Program-made: the position numbers and the translations under genes
Notes under the pieces: generated by a model
Told to the model about the DNA's origin: nothing
Seen by the model: only the letters and a program-made list of their open reading frames with translations
Databases searched by the model: none
Part shown: positions 36,229 through 46,123 of the stretch, piece by piece
How the letters are laid out: every line of letters begins with the position of its first letter
Numbering within the stretch: position 1 is the first letter of the stretch
Source of the DNA: Duganella guangzhouensis
Lineage (GTDB): Bacteria > Pseudomonadota > Gammaproteobacteria > Burkholderiales > Burkholderiaceae_D
NCBI RefSeq assembly: GCF_009674535.1
Contig: NZ_WKJK01000011.1
Span: 62,001-126,000, forward strand
DNA: 64,000 nucleotides
Direction of reading: 5' to 3'

Positions 36229-36252
36229 GGATTGGTCCATTTGGATCAATCC
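36229..36252 (+). other. Hairpin between fba and purC
   Basis: GGATTGGTCC and GGATCAATCC pair over ten positions (one G-T wobble) around a short ATTT loop. It lies 17 bases after the fba stop and just before the terminator, probably protecting the fba mRNA end. Confidence 0.5.
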
Positions 36253-36262
36253 GACTCTTTCG

Positions 36263-36296
36263 ACCGGCGATCGAGGCATCCTCACCGCCGGTTTTT
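36263..36296 (+). terminator. Terminator between fba and purC
   Basis: ACCGGCG (36263-36269) pairs with CGCCGGT (36286-36292), with a small inner GAG/CTC stem in the loop, followed by TTTTTGCTTTTT. It ends 22 bases before purC, so purC must start from a promoter overlapping it or be read through. Confidence 0.85.
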
Positions 36297-36318
36297 GCTT
36301 TTTCATTACATTCTTGCT

Positions 36319-37215
36319 ATGAACAGCCTCTACCAGTCCTCCATCAAGTCCCTGCCACTCCTCGGCCACGGCAAAGTTCGCGACAACTACGCAGTTGGCG
36401 ACGACAAAATCCTGATCGTCACTTCCGACCGTCTGTCGGCTTTCGATGTTGTCATGAATGAACCGATTCCCGGCAAGGGCCTGGTGCTGAACCAGATGAC
36501 CGACTTCTGGTTCGAGAAACTGGGCCACATCGTGCCTAACCACCTGACCGGCGTCGCGCCAGAGTCCGTGGTGGCGGCAGACGAAGTGGATCAGGTCAAA
36601 GGCCGCGCCGTGGTCGCCAAGCGTCTGAAGCCGATCATGGTGGAAGCCGTGGTGCGCGGTTACATCATCGGCTCGGGCTGGAAAGACTACCAGGCCACCG
36701 GCGCCATCTGCGGCATCAAACTGCCGGAAGGCCTGCAGCAAGCTGAAAAGCTGGCGCAGCCGATCTTCACCCCGGCCGCCAAAGCCGACCTGGGCGAGCA
36801 CGACGAAAACATCAGCTTCGAAGAGATGGAACAGCGCATCGGCGCCGAACTCGCCGCTAAAATGCGCGATGTCGCCATCAAGCTGTACACCGAAGCGTCG
36901 GAATACGCTGCCTCGCGCGGCATCATCATCGCCGACACCAAGTTTGAATTCGGCCTGGACGACAACGGCGTCATGCACCTGATGGATGAAGTGCTGACCG
37001 CCGACTCGTCGCGCTTCTGGCCAGCCGATTCGTACGCGGTCGGCATCTCGCCGCCGTCGTTCGACAAGCAATTCGTGCGCGACTACCTGGAAACCCTGAC
37101 CGACTGGGGCAAGACCGCACCGGCGCCAGCGCTGCCAGCCGACGTCATTAACAAAACCCAGGCCAAGTACTTCGAAGCCATCGAGCGCCTGACCGGCGAA
37201 AAACTGAAGGCCTGA
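36319..37215 (+). CDS. purC: Phosphoribosylaminoimidazole-succinocarboxamide synthase
   Basis: SAICAR synthetase, 298 residues: joins aspartate to CAIR using [29 protein letters not shown] (about 18-43) is the ATP-binding signature; [12 protein letters not shown] and DTKFEFG are intact. The ATG at MNSLYQ is chosen; the longer frame starts inside the terminator. It is followed by purE after 3 bases and purK after 1 base, so purCEK are one operon. Confidence 0.97.
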   Translation: MNSLYQSSIKSLPLLGHGKVRDNYAVGDDKILIVTSDRLSAFDVVMNEPIPGKGLVLNQMTDFWFEKLGHIVPNHLTGVAPESVVAADEVDQVKGRAVVAKRLKPIMVEAVVRGYIIGSGWKDYQATGAICGIKLPEGLQQAEKLAQPIFTPAAKADLGEHDENISFEEMEQRIGAELAAKMRDVAIKLYTEASEYAASRGIIIADTKFEFGLDDNGVMHLMDEVLTADSSRFWPADSYAVGISPPSFDKQFVRDYLETLTDWGKTAPAPALPADVINKTQAKYFEAIERLTGEKLKA

Positions 37216-37218
37216 GCG

Positions 37219-37719
37219 ATGAGCGATCAGAATAAGCCATTGGTTGGCGTCATCATGGGCTCGTCCTCGGACTGGGACGTGATGCAGAACGCGGTCAACA
37301 TCCTCAAGCAGTTCGGCGTGCCGTTCGAAGCGCAAGTGATCTCGGCGCACCGCATGCCGGACGAGATGTACGCCTACGCCAAGAGCGCCCGTTCGCGTGG
37401 CCTGCGCGCCATCATCGCCGGCGCCGGCGGTGCGGCCCACCTGCCGGGCATGGTTGCGGCCATGACCATCGTGCCGGTGCTGGGCGTGCCGGTGCCGTCC
37501 AAGTACCTGCGTGGCGAAGATTCCATGCTGTCGATCCTGCAGATGCCGAAAGGCGTGCCGGTCTCCACCTTCGCCATCGGTGAAGCGGGCGCCGCCAATG
37601 CAGCGCTGACCGCCGTGGCGATGATCGCATCGACCGACGACGCGCTGGCCGACAAGCTGGAAGCTTTCCGCGTGTCGCAAACCGAGGCCGCCAAGGCCAT
37701 GAAACTGCCGCTGGAATAA
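37219..37719 (+). CDS. purE: N5-carboxyaminoimidazole ribonucleotide mutase
   Basis: Class I PurE, 166 residues, moving the carboxylate of N5-CAIR to C4. [11 protein letters not shown] (about 11-21) and [12 protein letters not shown] (about 67-78) hold the substrate and catalytic His. Partner of PurK directly downstream. Confidence 0.98.
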   Translation: MSDQNKPLVGVIMGSSSDWDVMQNAVNILKQFGVPFEAQVISAHRMPDEMYAYAKSARSRGLRAIIAGAGGAAHLPGMVAAMTIVPVLGVPVPSKYLRGEDSMLSILQMPKGVPVSTFAIGEAGAANAALTAVAMIASTDDALADKLEAFRVSQTEAAKAMKLPLE

Positions 37720-37720
37720 G

Positions 37721-38929
37721 ATGACTGATCCGAAGTACAAGGCCATCCTGCCGCAAGCCAATCCGCCGGCCTGGCTGGGCGTGATGGGCGGCGGCCAACT
37801 GGGCCGCATGTTTGCCCAAGCCGCGCAGGCCATGGGTTATCAGGTTGCCGTGCTGGAGCCGTCCGAAGCCTGCCCGGCCGGCCAGGTCGCGCAGCGTCTG
37901 GTCAACGCCGGCTACAGCGATGCCGCCGGCCTCGACGCGCTGGCCGCGCAATGCGCCGCCGTCACCACCGAATTTGAAAACGTCCCTGCGGACAGCCTGT
38001 CGCGCCTGGAACAATCGGTGTTCGTGGCGCCGAATGCGCATGGCGTGTCGGTGGCGCAGGACCGCGTGGCCGAGAAGAGCTTCTTCGTCGGTTGCGCCGA
38101 CAAGTCGGGCGTGATGCCGGCGCCGCACAAGGTCATCGCCTCGCAACAAGACATCGACGCCATCGATGACAACCTGCTGCCGGGCATCCTGAAAACTGTG
38201 CGCATGGGTTACGACGGCAAGGGCCAGGTGCGCGTCAAATCGCGCGCCGACGTGCAGGCCGCGTTTGAATCCATGGGCAAGGTCACCTGCCTGCTGGAGA
38301 AGATGCTGCCGCTGGCCTATGAAGTGTCGGTGCTGACCGCGCGCGGCCATGACGGCGAATCGGTGGTCTACCCGATCGCTGAAAACGTCCACCGCGACGG
38401 CATCCTGTTCACCACCACCGTGCCCGGCCCGAACGTGTCGGACGAGTCGGCGCTGAAGGCGCAGAAGGCGGCGCAAGCCATCGTGGCCGAGCTCGGCTAC
38501 GTGGGCGTGCTGTGCATCGAATTCTTCGTGCTGACCGACGGTTCGCTGGTGGTCAACGAGATGGCGCCGCGTCCGCACAACAGCGGTCACTACACCATCG
38601 ACGCCTGCGTCACCAGCCAGTTCGCGCAGCAGGTGCGTGCCATGGCGCGTCTGCCGCTGGGCGACGTGCGCCAGCATTCGCCGGCCGTGATGTTGAACAT
38701 CCTGGGCGACGTCTGGTTCGAGGGCGACAGCAATGAAGCGCGCGAGCCGGCCTGGGATGAAATCCTGGCCCTGCCAGGCGCCAATCTGCACCTGTATGGC
38801 AAGGACGATCCGCGCCGTGCCCGCAAGATGGGCCACCTGACCTTCATCGCGCCAACGCTGGAGCAAGCGCAGCGGCAGTTGAATGCCGCCTGTGTCATTC
38901 TGGGCATCGAAGGCGAGGCGGCAGCGTGA
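37721..38929 (+). CDS. purK: N5-carboxyaminoimidazole ribonucleotide synthase
   Basis: ATP-grasp enzyme of 402 residues that makes N5-CAIR from AIR, bicarbonate and [19 protein letters not shown] (about 19-34) is the substrate-binding start; [17 protein letters not shown] is the conserved metal/ATP segment. It starts one base after purE and shares its last bases (GTGA) with the next gene. It is about 25-45 residues longer than the E. coli protein, mostly at the N-terminus. Confidence 0.97.
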   Translation: MTDPKYKAILPQANPPAWLGVMGGGQLGRMFAQAAQAMGYQVAVLEPSEACPAGQVAQRLVNAGYSDAAGLDALAAQCAAVTTEFENVPADSLSRLEQSVFVAPNAHGVSVAQDRVAEKSFFVGCADKSGVMPAPHKVIASQQDIDAIDDNLLPGILKTVRMGYDGKGQVRVKSRADVQAAFESMGKVTCLLEKMLPLAYEVSVLTARGHDGESVVYPIAENVHRDGILFTTTVPGPNVSDESALKAQKAAQAIVAELGYVGVLCIEFFVLTDGSLVVNEMAPRPHNSGHYTIDACVTSQFAQQVRAMARLPLGDVRQHSPAVMLNILGDVWFEGDSNEAREPAWDEILALPGANLHLYGKDDPRRARKMGHLTFIAPTLEQAQRQLNAACVILGIEGEAAA

Positions 38930-40011
38930 AGCAGCACCACGCAGCCGTGGCAGACGCGGCGGTGATCGCCGAAGCGGCCGCCATCCTGGAAGAGGGCGGC
39001 CTGGTCGCTTTTCCGACCGAGACTGTCTACGGCCTCGGCGCGGATGCGGAAAACCCGGCGGCTGTGGCACGCATTTACGAAGCCAAGGGCCGGCCGCACG
39101 ATCACCCGGTGATCGTGCACCTCGCCCCCGGCGCCGATCTCGACTACTGGACCACCGACGTGCCCGAGGAGGCGCGCCAGCTGGCGCAAGCCTTCTGGCC
39201 CGGCCCGCTGACGCTGATTCTGAAGCGTAACCCACAGATTCCTGATGCGGTCTCGGCCGGCCAGGATTCGGTCGGCATGCGCTGCCCGTCGCACCCGGTC
39301 GCCATCGCCTTGCTGCAAGCCTTCAAGGGCGGCAAGGGCGGTTTGGCGGCGCCATCGGCCAACAAATTCGGCAACGTCAGCCCGACCACCGCCCAGCACG
39401 TGCGCGACGAGTTCGGTCTGGACGAGCATGACGACGGCGCCATCAACGGCGACGACGCTTGCTCGGCCGCCGAGCTGGGCATGGTGCTGGAAGGCGGTTC
39501 GAGCGAGGTTGGCATCGAATCGACCATCGTCGACATGTCGCGCCTGGCCACGCATGGCCCGGTGCTGCTGCGTCCTGGGCATATCAGCGCGCAGCAGATT
39601 GCCGATGTGATCGGCATGCTGCCAGCCGCGCCGGATCAGGCCGCGCCGCGCGCCTCCGGCACACTGGAGTCGCATTACGCGCCGCGCACCCCAGTCACCA
39701 TGCTGAGCGCCGATGCGCTGGCCGACACGCTGCCGAAGCTGCAAGCCAAGGCGATCAAAGTGGCACTGATCGGCCACGCCTTGCCAGCGGACTGGACGGC
39801 TTCGGCCCACGCCCAACGCGTGCTGCCCGCCGACCCGGCCGGCTATGCCTATGGCCTGTATGCCGCGCTGCGCGACATGGACCAGGGCGGTGCCGACCTG
39901 ATCCTGGTCGAAACCCCGCCGCAAGACCACGCCTGGGCCGGCGTCAACGACCGTCTGCGCCGCTCCGTGTTCGGCTCGGCCGGCGTGATTGATGCTTTGC
40001 TGCAAAAATAG
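38926..40011 (+). CDS. Threonylcarbamoyl-AMP synthase (Sua5/TsaC1 type)
   Basis: A 361-residue Sua5-type enzyme: YrdC domain (to about 220) with [12 protein letters not shown] and [12 protein letters not shown], then a C-terminal Sua5 domain. It makes threonylcarbamoyl-AMP from threonine, bicarbonate and ATP, the first step of the t6A tRNA modification. The GTG start overlaps the purK stop (GTGA), so it is the last gene of the purCEK unit. A t6A-modifying enzyme, TcdA, is encoded at 62183. Confidence 0.92.
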   Translation: MKQHHAAVADAAVIAEAAAILEEGGLVAFPTETVYGLGADAENPAAVARIYEAKGRPHDHPVIVHLAPGADLDYWTTDVPEEARQLAQAFWPGPLTLILKRNPQIPDAVSAGQDSVGMRCPSHPVAIALLQAFKGGKGGLAAPSANKFGNVSPTTAQHVRDEFGLDEHDDGAINGDDACSAAELGMVLEGGSSEVGIESTIVDMSRLATHGPVLLRPGHISAQQIADVIGMLPAAPDQAAPRASGTLESHYAPRTPVTMLSADALADTLPKLQAKAIKVALIGHALPADWTASAHAQRVLPADPAGYAYGLYAALRDMDQGGADLILVETPPQDHAWAGVNDRLRRSVFGSAGVIDALLQK

Positions 40012-40116
40012 ACGCTGATTGTTGCCCCGCGCAGGCTCGTGCGCGGATTGTCCACCTGCTAAGATGGAATCGTTGCCGGCCGAAAATCTCGCTCGGCCAT
40101 CTTGCAAGGATGCGAT

Positions 40117-41667
40117 ATGCGCGACGTTCGACTGCCCCTGGTTCCCTTGTTGCTGCTGCTGGCCTCATGCGGTGGCGGCGGGAGTGGCGGCAGCAGCATA
40201 GGCAACACCGCTGGCGGCGAAGTCGTCACGCCGACCCCGCCGGTGTCGTTGCGCGGCCAGGCCATCGGCAGCGCGGCGGTGGTGCCGGTCACGGTCAGCA
40301 GCAGTGTCAGCGTCAACACGCTGGACCCGGCCGTGCTGAAAACCCTGGTCGAAGCCAATACCGACTTCGGCAGCGCCATCACCGGCACGCCCACCTGTGC
40401 CATCACCACCTACACCCTTAAATACCACACCATCGACAGCACGGGCGCCGACACCAGTGCCAGCACCGCCATCATGGTCCCGTCCGGCACGAATGCCGGC
40501 TGCCAGGGCGCGCGCCCGGTGTTGCTGTATGCGCACGGCACCTCGGTGCTGACCAGCACCGACATGGCCAACCTGTCCGCCACCGAACCGCGCCTGATCG
40601 CCGCGCTGTTTGCCGCCCAGGGTTACATCGTGGTGGCGCCGAATTACGTCGGCTACGCCGGCTCCACCGCCGGCTACCATCCCTACCTGGACGCCACCGA
40701 GCAGGCGGCCGACATGATCGATGCGCTGCGCGCCGCCCGCACCGTGCTGCAGAGCATCAGCGGCGGCGCCACCAATCGCTTGCTGATCAGCGGTTACTCG
40801 CAAGGCGGTTTCGTCGCCATGGCCACGCAGCGCGCCATGCAGACCCAGTATCCGTCCGAGTTCACGGTGACGGCGGTGGCGCCGCTGTCCGGGCCATACG
40901 CGTTGACGCAGTTTGGCGACGCCATCTTCAACGGCGCGCCGACCACCGGTTCGGCTGCCTTCATTCCCATGCTGATCAACGCCGGCCAGCGTGCCGGCGC
41001 CAAGCTGTACACCAGCACCAGCGACATCTACGAAGCCAAGTACGCCAGCGGCATCGATACGCTGCTGCCCGGCACGCAAAGCCTGGGCGAGCTGGTGGCG
41101 GCCGGCAAGCTGCCGGATGATGTGCTGTTCGCCGCCGATTCGCTGCCGCAGGCGTCGGGCTATGCCAGCTTCTTCGGCGCCGATCACCTGATCAAGACCA
41201 GCTACCGCGACGCCTATCTGACCGATCTCAAAGCCAACCCCTGCAACACCAGCACGGCGGCGCCGCTAAGCTGCGCGCCGGCACAGTCGCTGCGCAAATG
41301 GTTGCTAAAAAACGACTTGCGCACCTATGCGCCGAACGTGCCGATGTTGCTGTGCGGCGGCGATGCCGATCCGCTGGTGCCGTATGCGAATACCACTGCT
41401 ACCGCCGCCTACATGCGGGCGCAGGGCGGCGCCGCGCTGCAGTTGTCGGTGCTGGATGTGGATGATGTCTCGCTGACTGGCGCCTATCTGACCACGCGCG
41501 CCGAGTTTGCCGCCGCCAAGGCGTTGCTGCGGCAATCGGTGCTGAGCAACGGCGGCACTGCGGCGGCCGCCGACCAGGCGGTCAAGGATGCTTACCACGC
41601 TGGACTGGTGGCGCCGTTCTGTCTGCGCGAGGCGCGCGCCTTTCTCGATTCTGCACCAACTCGGTGA
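40117..41667 (+). CDS. Secreted lipoprotein alpha/beta hydrolase (LIP-like lipase or peptidase)
   Basis: A 516-residue exported hydrolase. The start at MRDVRLP has AAGGA 7 bases upstream and gives a lipoprotein signal with lipobox LASC (Cys18) and a Gly/Ser linker. The catalytic Ser is Ser229 in SGYSQGG; YAHGTSVLTSTD (about 139-150) provides the oxyanion loop, and Asp in GGDADPLVPY is the likely acid. The fold resembles fungal-type secretory lipases. The C-terminal His is not certain by eye. No clear operon partner. Confidence 0.85.
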   Translation: MRDVRLPLVPLLLLLASCGGGGSGGSSIGNTAGGEVVTPTPPVSLRGQAIGSAAVVPVTVSSSVSVNTLDPAVLKTLVEANTDFGSAITGTPTCAITTYTLKYHTIDSTGADTSASTAIMVPSGTNAGCQGARPVLLYAHGTSVLTSTDMANLSATEPRLIAALFAAQGYIVVAPNYVGYAGSTAGYHPYLDATEQAADMIDALRAARTVLQSISGGATNRLLISGYSQGGFVAMATQRAMQTQYPSEFTVTAVAPLSGPYALTQFGDAIFNGAPTTGSAAFIPMLINAGQRAGAKLYTSTSDIYEAKYASGIDTLLPGTQSLGELVAAGKLPDDVLFAADSLPQASGYASFFGADHLIKTSYRDAYLTDLKANPCNTSTAAPLSCAPAQSLRKWLLKNDLRTYAPNVPMLLCGGDADPLVPYANTTATAAYMRAQGGAALQLSVLDVDDVSLTGAYLTTRAEFAAAKALLRQSVLSNGGTAAAADQAVKDAYHAGLVAPFCLREARAFLDSAPTR

Positions 41668-41841
41668 TCCGGGACTTGACATGGGTTAATAAATGCCGAG
41701 CAAGCGTTCTTTTTTGCTCACAACTTCCGCATTTTAGGGGTGTTCCTCTATACAAGAGTTGTCAGGACTGGCATATTAGTTGGGTTGCGAATAGCACGGC
41801 CGTTCGTATCACATCACTAAGAAATATTTTGAGGAGACAAC

Positions 41842-43221
41842 ATGCGTCAAACAAAACTTGCACTTGCTGCAATGGCTCTGGCCGTCCTGGCTGGCTGCGG
41901 CGGCACCGATCCGGCCGCAGGCGATCAATCCGTCAAGATCAAATACAGCTCGCAGGTATCGTTCGGCGACAGCCTGTCTGACGTCGGCTCTTACAACGTA
42001 GGCACCGTGGCTGCGCTGAAGGGCGGCAAATTCACCATCAATGGCGACAACACCTCGATCAACGCCACGCTGACCGGCAAAAACTGGACCGAACTGATTG
42101 CCGCTCAGCTGAGCCTGAGCGCACCATGCGCCGCCGTCACCGGCCTGGATGGCACCGCCAGCCTCGGCTTCTCCGTCACCAAGACCGCGCACAGCGGCTG
42201 CTACGGTTACGCCATGGGCGGCTCGCGCGTCACCAATCCTGTCGGCCCAGGCAACAAGGCCACCGGTAGCGCCCTCGGCGCACTGACCGTTCCGCTGGTG
42301 ACTCAGGTCGCCACCCACCTGACCGCCGTTGGCGGCAAGTTCAAAGGCGATGAGCTGGTACTGGTGTGGGGCGGCGCCAACGACGCGCTGTATCAGCTGA
42401 CGGTACTGTCCACCAACGCCACCGCAGCGGGCACCACCGCCGGCAACGCCGCTTACCTGCAGAGCCTGATCTCGCAACTGGCCGCCGGTGCCACCAGTCC
42501 GGCCACCGCCGCCGCCGCTATCACCGCCGCCGTGCAGACCGCAGCGGCACAGACCGGCGCCACCCAGACCACCATCACCCAGGCCGCCATCGGCGCGGCA
42601 GCGGTACAGCCGGGTAACTCGGCAGTGGCCTCGGCCACCGTCTACGGCCCGATGGTCGCCACCGCCACCACCACCGGCACCACCGCCGGCAATGCTGCCG
42701 GTGTCGCTTACGTCACCGCCCACAGCGCTGAACTGGTGACCAATATGGGCACCGCCGCTACCGAACTGGTGGCGCTGGTGAAAACCCAGCTGATCGCCAA
42801 CAACGCCAACTACGTGGTGGTGCTGAACGCGCCGGACATCGCCAACACCCCGGCCGGCATCGCCGAGGGCAGCTCGATCCAGGCACTGATCAACACCATG
42901 GTCAGCACCTTCAACACCACGCTGAACACCGGCCTGGCCAGCGAGTCGAAAGTGCTGATCGTGGACGTGTATGCCGTTAGCCACGACCAGGCGACCAATC
43001 CAGGTCCGTACGGCCTGACCAACGTCACCGAGCCTGCTTGCAACATCACCGACACCACCAAGAACGCCTTGGGTAGCTCGCTGGTGTGCAACAGCACCAA
43101 CCTGATCTCGGGCGATGTCAGCCACTACTCGTACGCCGACGATCTGCATCCAACCCCGTACAACAACCTGCTGCTGGCGCGTTACGTGTCCAAAGCAATG
43201 GTGACCAAGGGCTGGCTGTAA
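41842..43221 (+). CDS. SGNH/GDSL-family lipoprotein esterase with Ala/Thr-rich insertion
   Basis: A 459-residue exported esterase. Lipobox LAGC gives Cys19 for lipidation. Block I is FGDSLSD with Ser44, block III is GGANDAL near 175 and block V DDLHPTP with His436, so the triad and oxyanion residues are present. Residues about 190-310 are an Ala/Thr-rich insertion not seen in minimal GDSL enzymes; it may be a surface excursion. RBS GAGGAG. The OmpW-type gene follows after 22 bases, probably in the same transcript. Confidence 0.87.
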   Translation: MRQTKLALAAMALAVLAGCGGTDPAAGDQSVKIKYSSQVSFGDSLSDVGSYNVGTVAALKGGKFTINGDNTSINATLTGKNWTELIAAQLSLSAPCAAVTGLDGTASLGFSVTKTAHSGCYGYAMGGSRVTNPVGPGNKATGSALGALTVPLVTQVATHLTAVGGKFKGDELVLVWGGANDALYQLTVLSTNATAAGTTAGNAAYLQSLISQLAAGATSPATAAAAITAAVQTAAAQTGATQTTITQAAIGAAAVQPGNSAVASATVYGPMVATATTTGTTAGNAAGVAYVTAHSAELVTNMGTAATELVALVKTQLIANNANYVVVLNAPDIANTPAGIAEGSSIQALINTMVSTFNTTLNTGLASESKVLIVDVYAVSHDQATNPGPYGLTNVTEPACNITDTTKNALGSSLVCNSTNLISGDVSHYSYADDLHPTPYNNLLLARYVSKAMVTKGWL

Positions 43222-43243
43222 TACATCAATATCTGGAGACGAT

Positions 43244-43924
43244 ATGAAGAACACGGTAAAACTGCTGGCGCTGGCCGCCACAATGACGGTAGCCTCGGCC
43301 GCCTCGGCCCAACAAGAAGCGGGCACCTGGCTCGGCACCCTGGGCGTCAACAAAATCACGCCCAAGGTCGAATCGGGTGACGTCTCGGCGCCGGCACTGC
43401 CCGGCACCAAGACCGACGTCGGCGCGGACACCAAGCCCCGCTTCACGGTCGGCTACATGTTGACCAACAACATCTCGGCCGAGCTGGATCTGGGCCTGCC
43501 GTACAAGCATGACCTGTACGGCGCCGGCGCGATCAACGGCACCGGCAAACTGGCCACCGCCGAAGTGCTGCCGCCGACCGCCTTCATCCAGTACCGCTTC
43601 CTGAAGCCGGACTCGCTGGTGCGTCCATACGTCGGCCTGGGCATCACCTACGCGATGTTCCAGAAAGAACGTGGTTCGGGTCAGCTGACCGCCGTGCTGA
43701 ACACCGGCGGCCCAGCCGCCACCTTCAAGCTGGATGACAAATGGGCAGCCAGCTTCCAGATCGGCGGCACGGTCAAGATCAACGAGAAATGGTATTTGGA
43801 CGCATCGGTCATCAAGACCAAGCTGAAAACCCAGGCCCACTACTCGACTGGCCAGGTACAGGACGTGCGGCTGGATCCGCTGGCGGTCAACGTCAGCGTC
43901 GGCTACGCCTTCAAAGGTTGGTAA
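43244..43924 (+). CDS. OmpW-family outer membrane protein
   Basis: A 226-residue eight-strand beta-barrel precursor. The signal peptide ends near ASAQ; TWLGTLGVNKITPK, the middle LPPTAFIQYRFL and the C-terminal YAFKGW ending in an aromatic residue are typical of OmpW. OmpW barrels carry small hydrophobic molecules across the outer membrane. A terminator lies 34 bases after the stop. Confidence 0.92.
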   Translation: MKNTVKLLALAATMTVASAASAQQEAGTWLGTLGVNKITPKVESGDVSAPALPGTKTDVGADTKPRFTVGYMLTNNISAELDLGLPYKHDLYGAGAINGTGKLATAEVLPPTAFIQYRFLKPDSLVRPYVGLGITYAMFQKERGSGQLTAVLNTGGPAATFKLDDKWAASFQIGGTVKINEKWYLDASVIKTKLKTQAHYSTGQVQDVRLDPLAVNVSVGYAFKGW

Positions 43925-43957
43925 TCCCAGGACAGCCGCTGGCTTGCGCTTGAGACC

Positions 43958-43986
43958 AAAAGACCGCTCTTCGGAGCGGTCTTTTT
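43958..43986 (+). terminator. Terminator after the OmpW gene
   Basis: AGACCGCTC-TTCG-GAGCGGTCT (43961-43982) preceded by A residues and followed by a T-run; works in either direction. Confidence 0.93.
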
Positions 43987-44057
43987 ACATCTTCTCTCTG
44001 AATTTGAAGTGATCCGCCAATCGTGACAATATGTTATTTAATTGAGAGGAGATATCA

Positions 44058-44717
44058 ATGAATAGTTTGGAAGAACGCATTCAGCGCTGTGAGCTGGAAA
44101 ATGCAAGTTTGCGTAAGAAAATTAGCCAGCAAAACAAGATCTGGATATTTGGACTTCTGCTCATGTTGGCAGGTGGTTCGATCGCAAACGTAGGCTTGAA
44201 ACAAGAAGTCTTTGAAAGCATCAAAGCGAAGGAAATTGTCGTTGTCGATTCAACCGGGACTGTTCGAGCCCGTGTTAGTGGTGACTTGCCGGATGCTGTC
44301 ATGGCAAATGGGCGCGTTTCAAAACGCGGCTCAAAAGCTGCCGGGGTAATGCTTTACGATGAGCAAGGCATCGAGCGCGGGGGCTACGTTACCCAGGATG
44401 AGGGAAGTAATGTGATGCTCACCTTGGACTCCAAATATCGTCAATCGGCGTTGTTTGTCGCTGGACCCGAAGAGCAAAGCCAGGCCAGCGCCTTGCGGCT
44501 GTGGAACAAGGGCGGAGCCATCGAACTGAGGTCCGATCAGAGCGGTCCTCGGCTTACAGTTACTGACTCACAAAAGGTGAAGATGCAGCAGCCTGAAGTT
44601 AGCCCGTCATCGGACCTTTGTGCAGAATACAAAAAAGTTGAGCAACCCAATTTAGGACGGCAATATTGCCAAGGTCGTTTTACTGAGAAGGCGTGCAATG
44701 CCTGCTTGGCAAACTAA
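44058..44717 (+). CDS. Membrane-anchored hypothetical protein with coiled-coil start
   Basis: A 219-residue protein I do not recognise. Residues 1-26 are a charged heptad-like coiled coil (EERIQRCELENASLRKKI), 27-45 a single membrane helix, and the rest, probably periplasmic, is beta-rich with repeats of the type VVDSTGTVRARVSG and VMLYDEQGIERGGYV. Four Cys cluster in the last 33 residues (CAEY, YCQG, ACNAC), probably disulfide-bonded. GAGGAG ribosome-binding site. Base composition is lower in GC than the neighbours, so the gene may be a later arrival. Confidence 0.7.
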   Translation: MNSLEERIQRCELENASLRKKISQQNKIWIFGLLLMLAGGSIANVGLKQEVFESIKAKEIVVVDSTGTVRARVSGDLPDAVMANGRVSKRGSKAAGVMLYDEQGIERGGYVTQDEGSNVMLTLDSKYRQSALFVAGPEEQSQASALRLWNKGGAIELRSDQSGPRLTVTDSQKVKMQQPEVSPSSDLCAEYKKVEQPNLGRQYCQGRFTEKACNACLAN

Positions 44718-44737
44718 TTCCTGACGGAGCGTAAGCC

Positions 44738-45199
44738 ATGCCTATTTTTACCCCTGATCAACTAGTAACCGAGCTCACCCCCGTAGACGGTTCCAGCGAA
44801 CCGAATCAGACACTCTGGATCAGTGAGACTGGAGAACTGACGCAGTTTGGCGCATTCATTGAAATCCTGCAGCCTGGCTGCAGGTCTTCCATCAAGCATT
44901 GGCACAGCGCGGAAGATGAGATGGTCTATGTGTTGGCTGGCGAGATCACCGTCGTCGAGGGCGCGTCCGAGACACTGCTGCGCGCCGGCGACGTCGCAAC
45001 CTTTCGCGCTGGAGTCCAGATCGGGCATTATTTAGAAAATCGGAGCTCCTCTCCAACCCGCTGTTTGGTGGTGGGAACCCGAGCGCCCGTTGATCACATT
45101 ACCTACCCGGAGCATGATCGGATTTGTATTCGAGATCGTTCTCTACCCGATGATATATGGACCACCTTGGATGGTAAGCCCGCATCAAGCCCATACTAA
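44738..45199 (+). CDS. Cupin-domain protein
   Basis: A 153-residue single cupin. The metal motif is readable: HWH and Glu in the first motif (KHWHSAEDEMVYVLAGE, about 53-69) and His in GHYLEN of the second. Proteins of this type act as small-molecule sensors, isomerases or dioxygenases; the substrate is unknown. The LD-carboxypeptidase begins directly at its stop (TAAATG). Confidence 0.82.
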   Translation: MPIFTPDQLVTELTPVDGSSEPNQTLWISETGELTQFGAFIEILQPGCRSSIKHWHSAEDEMVYVLAGEITVVEGASETLLRAGDVATFRAGVQIGHYLENRSSSPTRCLVVGTRAPVDHITYPEHDRICIRDRSLPDDIWTTLDGKPASSPY

Positions 45200-46090
45200 A
45201 TGAATTCAATGCCAAGTTTATCCAGGAAATTCACCGTAGCAGTCATCGCACCTGCTAGCCCACCTAGCCTCAGTGGCCTTGACACAGGCATCGCCACGCT
45301 CAAGGCGTGGGGGATGGACGTGCTAGAGGGGCGTCACTTGCGTAAGCAATTTTCTCATCACGCGATGTCGGTGGCGGAGCGTACTGAGGATTTGATTTGG
45401 GCCTTGACCGCGCCCGAAGTCGATGTGGTCTGGCTGGCCCGGGGCGGTTACGGATGCATGCAGTGTCTGCCATTTTTACCAGCGGAGCTTCCTACCGATC
45501 GCATCGTGATTGGCTTTTCAGACGCGACCTCGTTGTTTGGCGCCTTGAGTCAACGCGGATACCGCAATCTGATTCACGGCCCGATGGTGGCGTTCCTGGC
45601 GGATGAAACCGATGAGCTATCCAAGTCGGCGCTGCTCGCTTTGCTTAACGGGCAGGCTCGGCCGCATCTGGTGGGCGAGCATTTATGTGGACCGCAGTCG
45701 GAGATTACCGCACCGCTGGTCGGTGGCAACTTGGCGGTGCTGGCCAGCTTAGCGGGAACGCCATGGATCCATAGCACCAAGGGCGCCATCGTTCTGCTGG
45801 AGGATATTGCCGAACATGCCTATCGGATGGATCGCACCATCACGCAGCTGGCAAACAGTGGCTTCTTTGATGGCGTCAAAGGCATCGCCCTTGGCGAATT
45901 CATCCGATGCATTCTGCCTCGCGATGCGACTTTCACTTTGGATGAAATGTTCCGCAACCTGTTCGCCCCACTGAATGTGCCGGTGATTAAGGACGTCGGC
46001 GTCGGACATGGAACGCGAAATATTGCGTGGAAGATGGGCGAGCAGGTGACGCTGCGTGACGGCTCGCTCCATTTCGCTAGGGAAGAATAG
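45200..46090 (+). CDS. LD-carboxypeptidase (S66, LdcA-like)
   Basis: A 296-residue cytoplasmic peptidase of the murein-recycling LdcA family, which trims D-Ala from tetrapeptides. Catalytic Ser is Ser107 in IGFSDATS, Glu in LLEDIAEHAYRMDR (about 200) and His270 in GVGHGTRN. The start follows the cupin stop without a gap; another ATG three codons on is possible. Some S66 members instead cleave microcin-like peptides; a cupin neighbour is unusual for a recycling enzyme. Lower GC than flanks. Confidence 0.88.
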   Translation: MNSMPSLSRKFTVAVIAPASPPSLSGLDTGIATLKAWGMDVLEGRHLRKQFSHHAMSVAERTEDLIWALTAPEVDVVWLARGGYGCMQCLPFLPAELPTDRIVIGFSDATSLFGALSQRGYRNLIHGPMVAFLADETDELSKSALLALLNGQARPHLVGEHLCGPQSEITAPLVGGNLAVLASLAGTPWIHSTKGAIVLLEDIAEHAYRMDRTITQLANSGFFDGVKGIALGEFIRCILPRDATFTLDEMFRNLFAPLNVPVIKDVGVGHGTRNIAWKMGEQVTLRDGSLHFAREE

Positions 46091-46123
46091 AAGCCTGTCG
46101 CCAGGCTTCTTCACAGGCCGTGC

